Assembly: GCA_023258935.1 (NCBI GenBank)
Contig: JAHFRG010000026.1
Span: 1 to 16,858, forward strand
Direction: 5' to 3'
Length of the DNA: 16,858 nt
Origin: Betaproteobacteria bacterium
GTDB taxonomy: Bacteria > Pseudomonadota > Gammaproteobacteria > Burkholderiales > JAHFRG01
Part shown: positions 7,820 through 14,338 of the stretch, one piece after another
How the letters are laid out: every line of letters starts with the position of its first letter
Numbering within the stretch: position 1 is the first letter of the stretch
Notes under the pieces: model-generated
Seen by the model: the letters and a program-made list of their open reading frames with translations, nothing else
The model's database searches: none
Told to the model about the DNA's origin: nothing
Made by a program: the position numbers and the translations under genes

Positions 7820-8545
7820 ATGCACTTGGGAATCTTTCTTGAACAGGTGCCTGACGGGAACATGGCCTGGTGGCAAATGCTGGCATCGGGCCTCGGCTGG
7901 ACGCTGGCAACGGCGTTTTTCGCCTGGATCATGGCGTTCGTGCTGGGCTCGATTGTCGGCGTGGTGCGCACCACCGACAACCATTGGGCGGTGCGCATCG
8001 GCGACGCCTATGTCGAATTGTTTCGCAATATTCCCCTGATCGTGCAGTTTTTCATCTGGTATTTCGTGGTGCCGGGCTTGGTCCTGGCGGTCAAGCGCTG
8101 GGTGGTGACGCTGGACCCGACCCAGCACCAGTTCGTGACCGCCGTCATCTGCCTGGGTTTTTTCACCTCGGCGCGCATTGCCGAACAAGTGCGCTCGGGC
8201 ATCCAGTCTCTGTCGCGCGGCCAGCGCAATGCCGGCTATGCCCTGGGCCTGACTCAAACGCAAACCTACCGCTTCGTGTTGCTGCCTATGGCTTACCGCA
8301 TCATCATACCGCCGCTGACCTCCGAAATAATGAACCTGATCAAGAATACGGCGGTGGCTTACTCGATCGGCCTGGTGGAACTCTTCTTCCGCACCCGCGA
8401 GATGGCGGAAATGACGTTCCGGTATTTCGATGCGTTCACAGCCGCCACCGTGATCTATGTCGTGATCGCGTTGACCGCCAACCGCGTGATGGCTTTGATT
8501 GAAAGACGGCTGGCCGTTCCAGGCTATATCACGGGGGGCAAATGA
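7820..8545 (+). CDS. gltJ: Glutamate/aspartate ABC transporter permease
   Basis: 241 residues, against 246 for E. coli GltJ. It is one of two permease subunits that form the inner-membrane channel for the GltI-bound amino acid. Hydrophobic segments lie around residues 24-48, 70-90 and 104-120 and again near the C-terminus. The His/Glu/Gln/Arg/opine-type permease signature is present: ELFRNIPLIVQFF (66-78) and the ATPase-contacting EAA-like loop EQVRSGIQSLSRGQRNAGYA (122-141) followed by LGLTQTQTYRFVLLPMAYR. A strong Shine-Dalgarno AAGGAGG (7807-7813) lies 6 bases before the ATG. The last four bases, ATGA, overlap the start of gltK, implying translational coupling. Confidence 0.91.
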   Translation: MHLGIFLEQVPDGNMAWWQMLASGLGWTLATAFFAWIMAFVLGSIVGVVRTTDNHWAVRIGDAYVELFRNIPLIVQFFIWYFVVPGLVLAVKRWVVTLDPTQHQFVTAVICLGFFTSARIAEQVRSGIQSLSRGQRNAGYALGLTQTQTYRFVLLPMAYRIIIPPLTSEIMNLIKNTAVAYSIGLVELFFRTREMAEMTFRYFDAFTAATVIYVVIALTANRVMALIERRLAVPGYITGGK

Positions 8546-9231
8546 TAGGCGATCTCGATTTCGAAGTCATCGGCCGCTCCCTGCCGTATCTACTGAGGGG
8601 GTTGCAGTACACGGTGCAGCTGACCGTGGTCGCTGCGCTGGGCGGCACCTTCTTCGGCACGCTTCTGGCAATGGCACGCTTGTCATCATTCAGGCCGGTG
8701 TCGCTCACCGCAGCGGGGTATGTAAACCTTATGCGCTCCGTCCCGCTGCTGCTGGTGATCTTCTGGTTCTATTTTCTGGCGCCGGTGATCGTACAGTCCG
8801 TCATGGGCTGGGAACGCCCGCCGCAGATTGGCGCCGAACGCTCGGCTTACATCACCTTCATCATGTTCGAGGCGGCGTATTTTTGCGAGATCATGCGCGC
8901 CGGCATCCAGAGCATTTCCAAAGGCCAGGTCGGCGCGGCCTTCGCGCTGGGGCTGAACTACTGGCAGGCGATGAAGCTGGTCATTCTGCCGCAGGCCTTT
9001 CGCAACATGCTGCCAGTGCTCTTGACCCAGACCATTGTCCTGTTCCAAGACGTGTCTCTGGTGTCGCTGCTGAACGTGACCGACTTCGTCGGAGCGTCAG
9101 TTAAAATTGCGCAGCGTGACAGCCGCGTGGTCGAGATGTACGCCTTCGTCGCAGTCGTCTATTTCATCCTCTGTTACTCACTCTCGACTCTGGTCAAACA
9201 GCTGCAGAGGCGTATAGCTATCATTCACTAA
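8542..9231 (+). CDS. gltK: Glutamate/aspartate ABC transporter permease
   Basis: 229 residues (E. coli GltK has 224). This is the second inner-membrane permease subunit, pairing with GltJ. It has hydrophobic segments near residues 23-45, 65-85 and 195-215, the family sequence NLMRSVPLLLVIFWFYF (62-78) and an EAA-like loop EIMRAGIQSISKGQVGAAFA (116-135) followed by LGLNYWQAMKLVILPQAFR. The loop is very similar to that of GltJ, as expected for paralogous subunits. Its ATG overlaps the gltJ stop by four bases (ATGA). GltL begins 17 bases after its stop. Confidence 0.91.
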   Translation: MIGDLDFEVIGRSLPYLLRGLQYTVQLTVVAALGGTFFGTLLAMARLSSFRPVSLTAAGYVNLMRSVPLLLVIFWFYFLAPVIVQSVMGWERPPQIGAERSAYITFIMFEAAYFCEIMRAGIQSISKGQVGAAFALGLNYWQAMKLVILPQAFRNMLPVLLTQTIVLFQDVSLVSLLNVTDFVGASVKIAQRDSRVVEMYAFVAVVYFILCYSLSTLVKQLQRRIAIIH

Positions 9232-9248
9232 TAAGCGGGACTCGAGAC

Positions 9249-9977
9249 ATGATCGAAATTAACAACATCAGCAAGTGGTATGGAAGCTTCCAGGTTTTGA
9301 GCGATTGCACAACCAGCGTGAAAAAAGGCGAGGTGGTGGTGGTGTGCGGCCCCTCCGGCTCGGGCAAGTCCACTCTCATCAAATGCGTCAATGCGCTGGA
9401 GCCATTTCAGAAGGGTGACATTATTGTTGATGGCATTTCGGTGACAGACCCGAAGACGAATCTCTCCAAGTTGCGCGCTCGCATCGGCATGGTGTTCCAG
9501 AATTTCGAGTTGTTCCCCCACATGAGAATAACCGACAACTTGACCTTGGCGCAGATCAAGGTGCTGGGGCGAAGCCGGGAAGAGGCGGCGGCGCGAGGCC
9601 TGAAAATGCTGGAGCGCGTCGGCCTCAAGGAGCAAGCCCACAAGTTCCCCGGCCAGCTCTCAGGCGGGCAGCAGCAGCGAGTGGCCATTGCCCGCGCATT
9701 GGCGATGGATCCGATCGCCATGCTCTTCGACGAGCCGACCTCAGCACTCGATCCGGAAATGATCAACGAGGTGCTGGATGTGATGGTTGAACTGGCCAAG
9801 GAAGGTATGACCATGATGTGCGTGACTCACGAAATGGGCTTTGCGCGCAAGGTCGCGCACCGAGTGATTTTTATGGACCAGGGCAGGATTGTCGAAGATG
9901 ACACGAAAGACGAATTCTTCGGCAAGCCGCGCTCGGAGCGCGCGCAGCAGTTCTTGTCAAAGATTCTCCATCATTGA
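9249..9977 (+). CDS. gltL: Glutamate/aspartate ABC transporter ATP-binding protein
   Basis: 242 residues (E. coli GltL has 241). This is the cytoplasmic ATPase that powers acidic amino acid uptake through GltJK. All nucleotide-binding motifs are intact: Walker A GPSGSGKST (34-42), Q-loop Q84 in VFQNFELFPH, the ABC signature LSGGQQQRVAIARAL (137-151), Walker B AMLFDEPTSALDPE (157-170) and the switch His194 in VTHEMGFAR. VFQNFELFPHM is typical of the polar amino acid transporter subfamily. It is the last gene of the operon. The next gene is convergent, starting its stop codon at 10014, and no clear terminator is visible in the 36-base gap. Confidence 0.94.
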   Translation: MIEINNISKWYGSFQVLSDCTTSVKKGEVVVVCGPSGSGKSTLIKCVNALEPFQKGDIIVDGISVTDPKTNLSKLRARIGMVFQNFELFPHMRITDNLTLAQIKVLGRSREEAAARGLKMLERVGLKEQAHKFPGQLSGGQQQRVAIARALAMDPIAMLFDEPTSALDPEMINEVLDVMVELAKEGMTMMCVTHEMGFARKVAHRVIFMDQGRIVEDDTKDEFFGKPRSERAQQFLSKILHH

Positions 9978-10013
9978 TCATCTAAGGCCGTAACGTATCC
10001 CGCGATTTCGAGC

Positions 10014-10619
10014 TCAGGCGACCGGAACACCCCAGGATCCCTCGAAGAATTTTTCCCCAAGAGGCATACGGGTTCGCGGCGCGAGCTCCCGTTCTTTGAC
10101 TTCCCCTTCCAGAATGCCGGCATCCGCTTGATAGCCGACTGCGATCATCGCCATCGGTGTATAGCCCGGGGGAATCGCAAATTTTTCACGCAGCTTGTCG
10201 GCATCGAATCCGCCCATCTGGTGCGCAGCCAGCCCCAGCGCCACTGCTTGCAGCACCAGGTTTGCGCTTGCCGCGCCGGTGTCATGCTGCCCCCAGCGGT
10301 TCGGCTTGCCGTTATGCGCGAATTGGCTGCCGGCGATGGAAGCCAAAAGCAGAGGCACGTTTTTCACCCACGCCTGGTTGCCTTCGGACAAGCATTCAAA
10401 CGCCTTTTGCCAAGAAGCGGGGTCGCGTTGACGGTCCCACAGCAGATAACGCCACGGTTCATCGCCGTAGCATGACGGCGCCCAGCGCGCCGCCTCCAGG
10501 AGCGCAATTACTAGTGCGCGGCTCACCGGCTTTGATTTATCAAAAGCGCGCGGACTCCAGCGTCTGGCGATGAGATCGTGAATGGCGACAGAAGTTTGCG
10601 CTTTCTTTTCTACAATCAC
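10014..10619 (-). CDS. Nitroreductase-family flavoprotein
   Basis: An FMN-dependent oxidoreductase of the nitroreductase superfamily, expected to reduce nitro compounds, quinones or similar acceptors with NAD(P)H in the cytosol. It is 201 residues from the GTG at 10619. Family features: the FMN phosphate-contact region ARRWSPRAFD (18-27), the EAARWAPSCYGDEPWRY stretch (42-58) and AVALGLAAHQMGGFD (125-139). I chose the GTG because it overlaps the stop of the DoxX gene (GTGA), with GGGGAG just upstream. An ATG at 10646 with an AGAAGGA-like site is the alternative and would add 9 residues. It is the last gene of the pirin-DoxX-nitroreductase operon. The substrate is unknown. Confidence 0.85.
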   Translation of the reverse strand: MIVEKKAQTSVAIHDLIARRWSPRAFDKSKPVSRALVIALLEAARWAPSCYGDEPWRYLLWDRQRDPASWQKAFECLSEGNQAWVKNVPLLLASIAGSQFAHNGKPNRWGQHDTGAASANLVLQAVALGLAAHQMGGFDADKLREKFAIPPGYTPMAMIAVGYQADAGILEGEVKERELAPRTRMPLGEKFFEGSWGVPVA

Positions 10620-11056
10620 GATTTCTCCCCCATCATTTCCCCGCATTTGTCCTTCTCACCCAAGCTGTATGGGCCGGAACCATAAGCCATGATGTAAAGC
10701 ATCCCGCCCATGATGGCGAGATTTTTCATGAAATTTATCTGGTTTTGCATTTGCGACGCGTCCGCAATCCAGAATGGATGAAAAATGAGCGTCGTCGGGA
10801 TGACAAACAGGAAAATCGCCAGCGCTGCCCAGCGCGCGTTCCAGCCCAGAAGCACCATCAGCCCGCCGCCCAACTCAATGATTATGGCCGCAACCAGTAA
10901 AACACCCGGTATCGGCATGCCCGCGCTCGCCATGTAGTCGGCGGTACCGGAGAAACCGGTGATTTTGCCCCAGCCGGAGATGATAAAAATAAACGACAGC
11001 AATACCCGGCCCACCAGCGGCGCATACTGCTTGGTCATTTCACAAGCTTTATTCAT
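10616..11056 (-). CDS. DoxX-family membrane protein
   Basis: 146 residues with four predicted membrane helices: about residues 14-32 (GRVLLSFIFIISGWGKI), 51-70 (GVLLVAAIIIELGGGLMVLL), 75-92 and 108-124. The first helix with SGWGKI and the second with ELGGG are typical of the DoxX/DoxD-like family (YphA/SURF4-like), inner-membrane proteins often linked to redox or thiosulfate metabolism and oxidative stress. AAAGGA-like bases lie about 9 bases before the ATG at 11056. It begins 26 bases after the pirin gene and overlaps the nitroreductase start by four bases, so the three genes look like one transcript. The C-terminal tail (KDKCGEMMGEKS) is hydrophilic. The biochemical role is not known. Confidence 0.85.
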   Translation of the reverse strand: MNKACEMTKQYAPLVGRVLLSFIFIISGWGKITGFSGTADYMASAGMPIPGVLLVAAIIIELGGGLMVLLGWNARWAALAIFLFVIPTTLIFHPFWIADASQMQNQINFMKNLAIMGGMLYIMAYGSGPYSLGEKDKCGEMMGEKS

Positions 11057-11082
11057 GATTGCGTTCCTTTCAATTTATCTCC

Positions 11083-11781
11083 TCATTCAAGTTCAAACAA
11101 CAGCAATTCGCTGTTTTCTGAGGCGGCAAGCGTTATGGTATTCTCGCCTGTAATCTTCGCGCCATCCCCTGCATTAAGGCGCTCGCCATTTACTTTGAGC
11201 GCACCGCGCACAATATGCACATAAGCGCGTCGCCCGTTTGTCAGCGAGTGGCTCAATTCCTTGCCCTTGCTCAAAATCCCAGCATACATCGAAGCATCCT
11301 GGTGTATGGTCACCGAGCCGTCACGGCCGTCGGGAGAGGCAACCAAAAGCAATTTATCCTGCTTTTCACGTGCGTCAAAATTCTTTTGCTCATAGCTCGG
11401 GTGCAATCCGGTGTATTTCGGCAAAATCCAGATTTGCAGAAGATGCACGGTCTCATCTTGTGAAGCATTGAATTCACTGTGCGTGACACCTGTTCCAGCG
11501 CTCATGCGCTGCACGTCGCCACGCTTGATAACGGAGCCATTGCCCATGCTGTCCTTATGCGCGAGCTGGCCTTCCAGAACGTAGGTGATGATTTCCATGT
11601 CGCGGTGGGGATGCGTGCCGAAGCCTTTCCCCGCCTCGACAAAATCTTCGTTGATGACGCGCAAGCTGCTGAAGCTCATGTGTTCGCGGTCGAAATAATC
11701 GGCGAATGAAAAGGTATGGTAAGTCTTGAGCCAGCCGTAATCGAAATAGCCGCGCTCCGCGCTTTTTCGCAAATTCAGCAT
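11083..11781 (-). CDS. Pirin-family protein (YhhW-like, quercetinase-type bicupin)
   Basis: 232 residues, the usual length for bacterial pirins such as E. coli YhhW (231). The N-terminal cupin has the metal ligands in place: His57 and His59 in FGTHPHRDMEI, His101 and Glu103 in GTGVTHSEFN, the same positions as in YhhW and nearly the same as in human pirin. The start MLNLRKSAERG and the run HTFSFADYF are also typical. YhhW-type pirins show quercetin 2,3-dioxygenase activity in vitro; the physiological substrate is unclear, and other pirins are redox sensors or regulators. It is the first gene of an operon with DoxX and nitroreductase genes, a context suggesting electrophile or redox stress. 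No strong Shine-Dalgarno sequence is visible. Confidence 0.93.
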   Translation of the reverse strand: MLNLRKSAERGYFDYGWLKTYHTFSFADYFDREHMSFSSLRVINEDFVEAGKGFGTHPHRDMEIITYVLEGQLAHKDSMGNGSVIKRGDVQRMSAGTGVTHSEFNASQDETVHLLQIWILPKYTGLHPSYEQKNFDAREKQDKLLLVASPDGRDGSVTIHQDASMYAGILSKGKELSHSLTNGRRAYVHIVRGALKVNGERLNAGDGAKITGENTITLAASENSELLLFELE

Positions 11782-11845
11782 GATTTGTGCTTGATTTTAC
11801 AGCCTGTTTCGCCCGCTCGAAGTTGTATTAAGTGATTGATAAACA

Positions 11846-11874
11846 ATTATATTCCCAACCGCCAACGGTTTCAT
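11846..11874 (-). promoter_or_regulatory. Sigma-70 promoter candidate for the pirin-DoxX-nitroreductase operon
   Basis: On the minus strand ATGAAA (11874-11869, 4 of 6 matches to TTGACA) is followed after exactly 17 bases by a perfect TATAAT (11851-11846). Transcription would start near 11839, giving a leader of about 58 bases before the pirin ATG at 11781. It lies just upstream of the kinase remnant on the opposite strand. Confidence 0.45.
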
Positions 11875-11906
11875 CCCATTTCGAATCTTCCTTTCCAATT
11901 GCGTTC

Positions 11907-12056
11907 AGGAAGCTCCACGCCGATCAGGTGATGCCGGGTCACGGCATCGGGCTCGCTGTTGCGTGCGATATCGTCCACGGCTATCAGGGGAATATCCGGA
12001 TTACTCGCAGTGAGTTCAGCGGCGCGAGGTTTGTAGTGGACCTGCCCGGCACCTGA
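11907..12056 (+). pseudogene. 3' remnant of a sensor histidine kinase gene
   Basis: The frame ending at the TGA 12054-12056 reads RKLHADQVMPGHGIGLAVAC and on to DIVHGYQGNIRITRSEFSGA and RFVVDLPG. This is the G2 box and C-terminal end of a HATPase_c domain, as in PhoQ-type and related kinases (compare the common form RGVRADEQ.PGHGIGLAV). Only about 49 codons resemble the family. The N box, G1 box, dimerisation His and sensor region are absent, and the upstream bases 11782-11906 show no further kinase similarity in any frame I read. An open frame from 11832 could give a 74-residue peptide, but there is no good start signal. I read it as the end of a deleted gene. The remainder of the 11782-12141 gap holds only the pirin promoter candidate and a terminator candidate. 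Confidence 0.75.
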
Positions 12057-12111
12057 AAATCAATGCGCGTCAGCGGGGAAGAAAAAGCGGCGCCTGTGAC
12101 TGTGTTTCAGG

Positions 12112-12144
12112 AAAAGCAAATAATCTGGATGATGCTCCGGATTA
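12112..12144 (-). terminator. Possible Rho-independent terminator after the thioredoxin gene
   Basis: Read on the minus strand, TAATCCGGA (12144-12136) can pair with TCCAGATTA (12129-12121) around a six-base loop, with one C/A mismatch, followed by TTTGCTTTT. The left arm includes the TAA stop of the thioredoxin gene. The T-run is interrupted and the stem has a mismatch, so this is only moderately convincing. It would mark the end of the extended xox cluster. Confidence 0.45.
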
Positions 12145-12513
12145 AAGACTAACCGGCTGCTCGCGCTTAATTTCCTCATGCACCCTGGCCATATCCACGG
12201 CCTGAACCTGATTAATGATGCTCTCAAGCGCCGAGGCATGAAGAGCACCGGGCTGGGAGAACAGAATGACCTGCTCGCGCAGGATCATTAATGTCGGAAT
12301 CGAACGGATCTGGAAATTCGCCGCGAGCCCCTGTTCCTCGTCTGTGTTGACCTTGCCGAATATAATCTCCGGATATTTGTTGGAAGCAGCATCGAATATC
12401 GGCGCAAACGAACGGCACGGCGCGCACCACGGTGCCCAGAAATCCACAATCACCATCGGGTTGCCGGAGACCGTCTGCTCGAAATTGTCTTTGGTAAGTT
12501 CAATGGTTGCCAT
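12142..12513 (-). CDS. Thioredoxin-family protein, cytosolic
   Basis: 123 residues with a standard thioredoxin fold: VDFWAPWCAPCRSFAPIFD (23-41) holds the redox pair Cys30/Cys33, and Pro73 in RSIPTLMIL is the conserved cis-proline. The active site is WCAPC where E. coli TrxA has WCGPC. There is no signal peptide, so it should act in the cytosol as a dithiol reductant. It is longer than E. coli TrxA (109) because of a charged C-terminal tail (VHEEIKREQPVSL). It begins 21 bases after the stop of the secreted unknown protein and shares its direction, so it is probably the last gene of the same transcript. It may be a general thioredoxin; a specific link to methanol oxidation is only an inference from position. 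Confidence 0.9.
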   Translation of the reverse strand: MATIELTKDNFEQTVSGNPMVIVDFWAPWCAPCRSFAPIFDAASNKYPEIIFGKVNTDEEQGLAANFQIRSIPTLMILREQVILFSQPGALHASALESIINQVQAVDMARVHEEIKREQPVSL

Positions 12514-12534
12514 TTAAGGTTCTTCGAAAATGTT

Positions 12535-13236
12535 TCACTGCTCAGCCTTTTTTTCTCCCGGGCTGAATGTGAGGGTCTCCTCGATCAGCGGTTGTTTCGC
12601 GCCGGAGCCGCCTGACTGGTCATCGGGGGTTACGCTGCGCAATTGATACACTTCACCCGGTATCTTGTCGGACAGGGTGAACAGATAATATTTATCAACA
12701 TGCTTGCCGAATCGCTCTTTCAGCTCGTCGTTCGCGTACGGAGTAATCTTGATTTCTTTCCCGTTCACTTCCTTGCCATCGAAAACGAATTTAACCGCAT
12801 GCACCTCGGCGTGGTCAGCCAAAGCGATTCTGATACGCTTGCGGAAATAGGGAGGCTTTCCTTTTGTCAGGCGTTGCATTTCGCTGACGTCACGTTCCAG
12901 GAAATACAGCAAAACCGGGTTGCTTCTAACCTCTTCTTCTATGGGCGGATAATTTTTTTTGTTCGGGCCGGAGAAGAATTCAGCCGTAATTTTTTTACCA
13001 CCATCGGGCATAATTTTATCAATGGAGATTTCCACGTCATCCTGAAAGCTTTGTTCCAGCGTGCCACTTTTCACAAAGCTGTAGTGCAGTTTTGCCGGCT
13101 TGGTAATTTTTTTCAAGTGGTCGGTTTCAAAAAGCAGCTTTTCCGCTTCAGAATGCTCGTCACCAGCGTGCAGTATTGCCGCTGAAAATAACAACAGCAT
13201 CACCGCATTTACCATGAAAAGATTTCTTAAAAGCAT
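12535..13236 (-). CDS. Secreted protein of unknown function in the xox cluster
   Basis: 233 residues with a clear signal peptide (MLLRN, then hydrophobic residues 6-22, probable cleavage after HA in ILHAGDEHSE). The mature protein is soluble, rich in Lys and Glu, with alternating hydrophobic stretches (LHYSFVKSG, DDVEISIDKI, KITAEFFSG, VHAVKFVFDG, YYLFTLSDKIPG) that suggest a beta-rich fold, and has no Cys and no motif I recognise. CGGAG lies about 10 bases before the ATG. The next gene upstream in the transcript is the TPR protease (64-base gap) and the thioredoxin follows after 21 bases. A periplasmic role is inferred from the signal peptide; I do not assign a function. Confidence 0.8.
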   Translation of the reverse strand: MLLRNLFMVNAVMLLLFSAAILHAGDEHSEAEKLLFETDHLKKITKPAKLHYSFVKSGTLEQSFQDDVEISIDKIMPDGGKKITAEFFSGPNKKNYPPIEEEVRSNPVLLYFLERDVSEMQRLTKGKPPYFRKRIRIALADHAEVHAVKFVFDGKEVNGKEIKITPYANDELKERFGKHVDKYYLFTLSDKIPGEVYQLRSVTPDDQSGGSGAKQPLIEETLTFSPGEKKAEQ

Positions 13237-13300
13237 AAGCTAAATACTCCGATTAATTCAAGATTAAAATTACAAACAGCAGCGTGGCCTGATTGCGGGT

Positions 13301-14338
13301 TTAGTGCAAAGTTTGCGCATTTAACAACTCCTGAGCCAATTTTTCATCCAGACTGCCGAGAACCTTGCATACTTCCTCGACTTCAGTTTGTTTCCCCTGG
13401 TCAAGATAAACCAGGCCGAGATTGTACCAAGCTTCGGGATAATCGCTATCGAGCATAATGGCTTTGCGGTAAGCTGAGATAGCCTGGTCGTTTTGCTGCA
13501 AATGCTGGTGCGCCTTGCCCAAGGCGAGCCAAGAATTAGCATTCCGGCTCTCGTCAATACACCACTTTTCAGCGAGTTCCAGCATTTCGCTCCATCTGTT
13601 GCTCGCTTCCAAAGCGGCAGCTTGCAGGAAATAAGGCTCGCGTTCATACGGAAGTTGCCAGAAAGCAACCTCCCCAGACAAGGGCGCCACGTTTTGTAGC
13701 TTGCTCATCTCCAGGTTGCTCGCCACCCAGCTTACCGGCAGTGAAAAATGATAGGTTTGATCCAGCCTGGAACTAAAGGTCACCACCCCAACCAGCCGCC
13801 CCTGCTCATCAAACAGCCCGCCGCCGCTTGCGCCGGATCTGAAAGGCGTGGTGGTTTGAATAATTTTGCCACCATCATATTCATACAGAGCTTGTACCTG
13901 GCCTCCGCTCAAGCGCGGCCCCAGCCCACCGACATAACCGATTGCATAGACGTGCTGACCCACTTTCAGCTTGTCATTGCCGAACTGCGCCACTGGTACA
14001 GTAGCCGCGGGGACATAGAGCAGGCACAAATCATGTTCCACATCGCTTTGCTGCTTTTCCGCATTCCAGCGCCGACCGGATTTAATTACTTGGATGCTGG
14101 TGGCATTCCTGGTCACATGACAGTTGGTTACCAGTATTCCCGGCGCAACCATTACTCCGGAACCTATTGAAGTACTGCCATTGGGGTTGTGTGCTTCGAT
14201 CTTCATCACTGTGGATGCAAGCTTGGTGTAAAGCTCGATATCCACGGCGGAATCCCCGGGTAGCGAAAACAAAAGCAATGGCACAGCCAGCATTAAGGCC
14301 GTGATCTTTTTCTCCGCCTCTTCCGGTACCCGTCTCAT
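13301..14338 (-). CDS. Secreted trypsin-like serine protease with C-terminal TPR repeats
   Basis: 345 residues. An N-terminal signal sequence (hydrophobic residues about 12-26) is followed by a chymotrypsin-fold protease domain with a plausible triad: His74 in LVTNCHVTR, Asp103 in DVEHDLCLLYV, and Ser171 in FRSGASGGGLFDEQGRLVGV. The usual GNSGGP is here GASGGG, still compatible with activity. From about residue 235 there is a helical part with two TPR repeats (roughly ANSWLALGKAHQHLQQNDQA and YPEAWYNLGLVYLDQGKQ), a protein-binding module. Its ATG overlaps the xoxJ stop by one base (TAATG), and AAAGGG lies 5 bases upstream inside xoxJ, so translation is probably coupled. Location should be periplasmic. 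The target is unknown; XoxF, XoxG or XoxJ are possibilities from context only. Confidence 0.87.
   Translation of the reverse strand: MRRVPEEAEKKITALMLAVPLLLFSLPGDSAVDIELYTKLASTVMKIEAHNPNGSTSIGSGVMVAPGILVTNCHVTRNATSIQVIKSGRRWNAEKQQSDVEHDLCLLYVPAATVPVAQFGNDKLKVGQHVYAIGYVGGLGPRLSGGQVQALYEYDGGKIIQTTTPFRSGASGGGLFDEQGRLVGVVTFSSRLDQTYHFSLPVSWVASNLEMSKLQNVAPLSGEVAFWQLPYEREPYFLQAAALEASNRWSEMLELAEKWCIDESRNANSWLALGKAHQHLQQNDQAISAYRKAIMLDSDYPEAWYNLGLVYLDQGKQTEVEEVCKVLGSLDEKLAQELLNAQTLH

Noticed and set aside
7697..8263. Minus-strand open frame of 188 codons opposite gltJ
   Set aside because: Antisense shadow of a well-supported permease gene; composition rich in His, Arg and Gln with no recognisable domain.
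8499..9104. Plus-strand open frame of 201 codons inside gltK
   Set aside because: It is the shifted frame of gltK, Arg- and Ala-rich with no domain; gltK itself has all permease motifs.
11832..12056. Intact 74-residue gene
   Set aside because: Only the last ~49 codons resemble anything, namely the end of a kinase; no ribosome-binding site or N-terminal domain supports a real start, so it is listed as a remnant.
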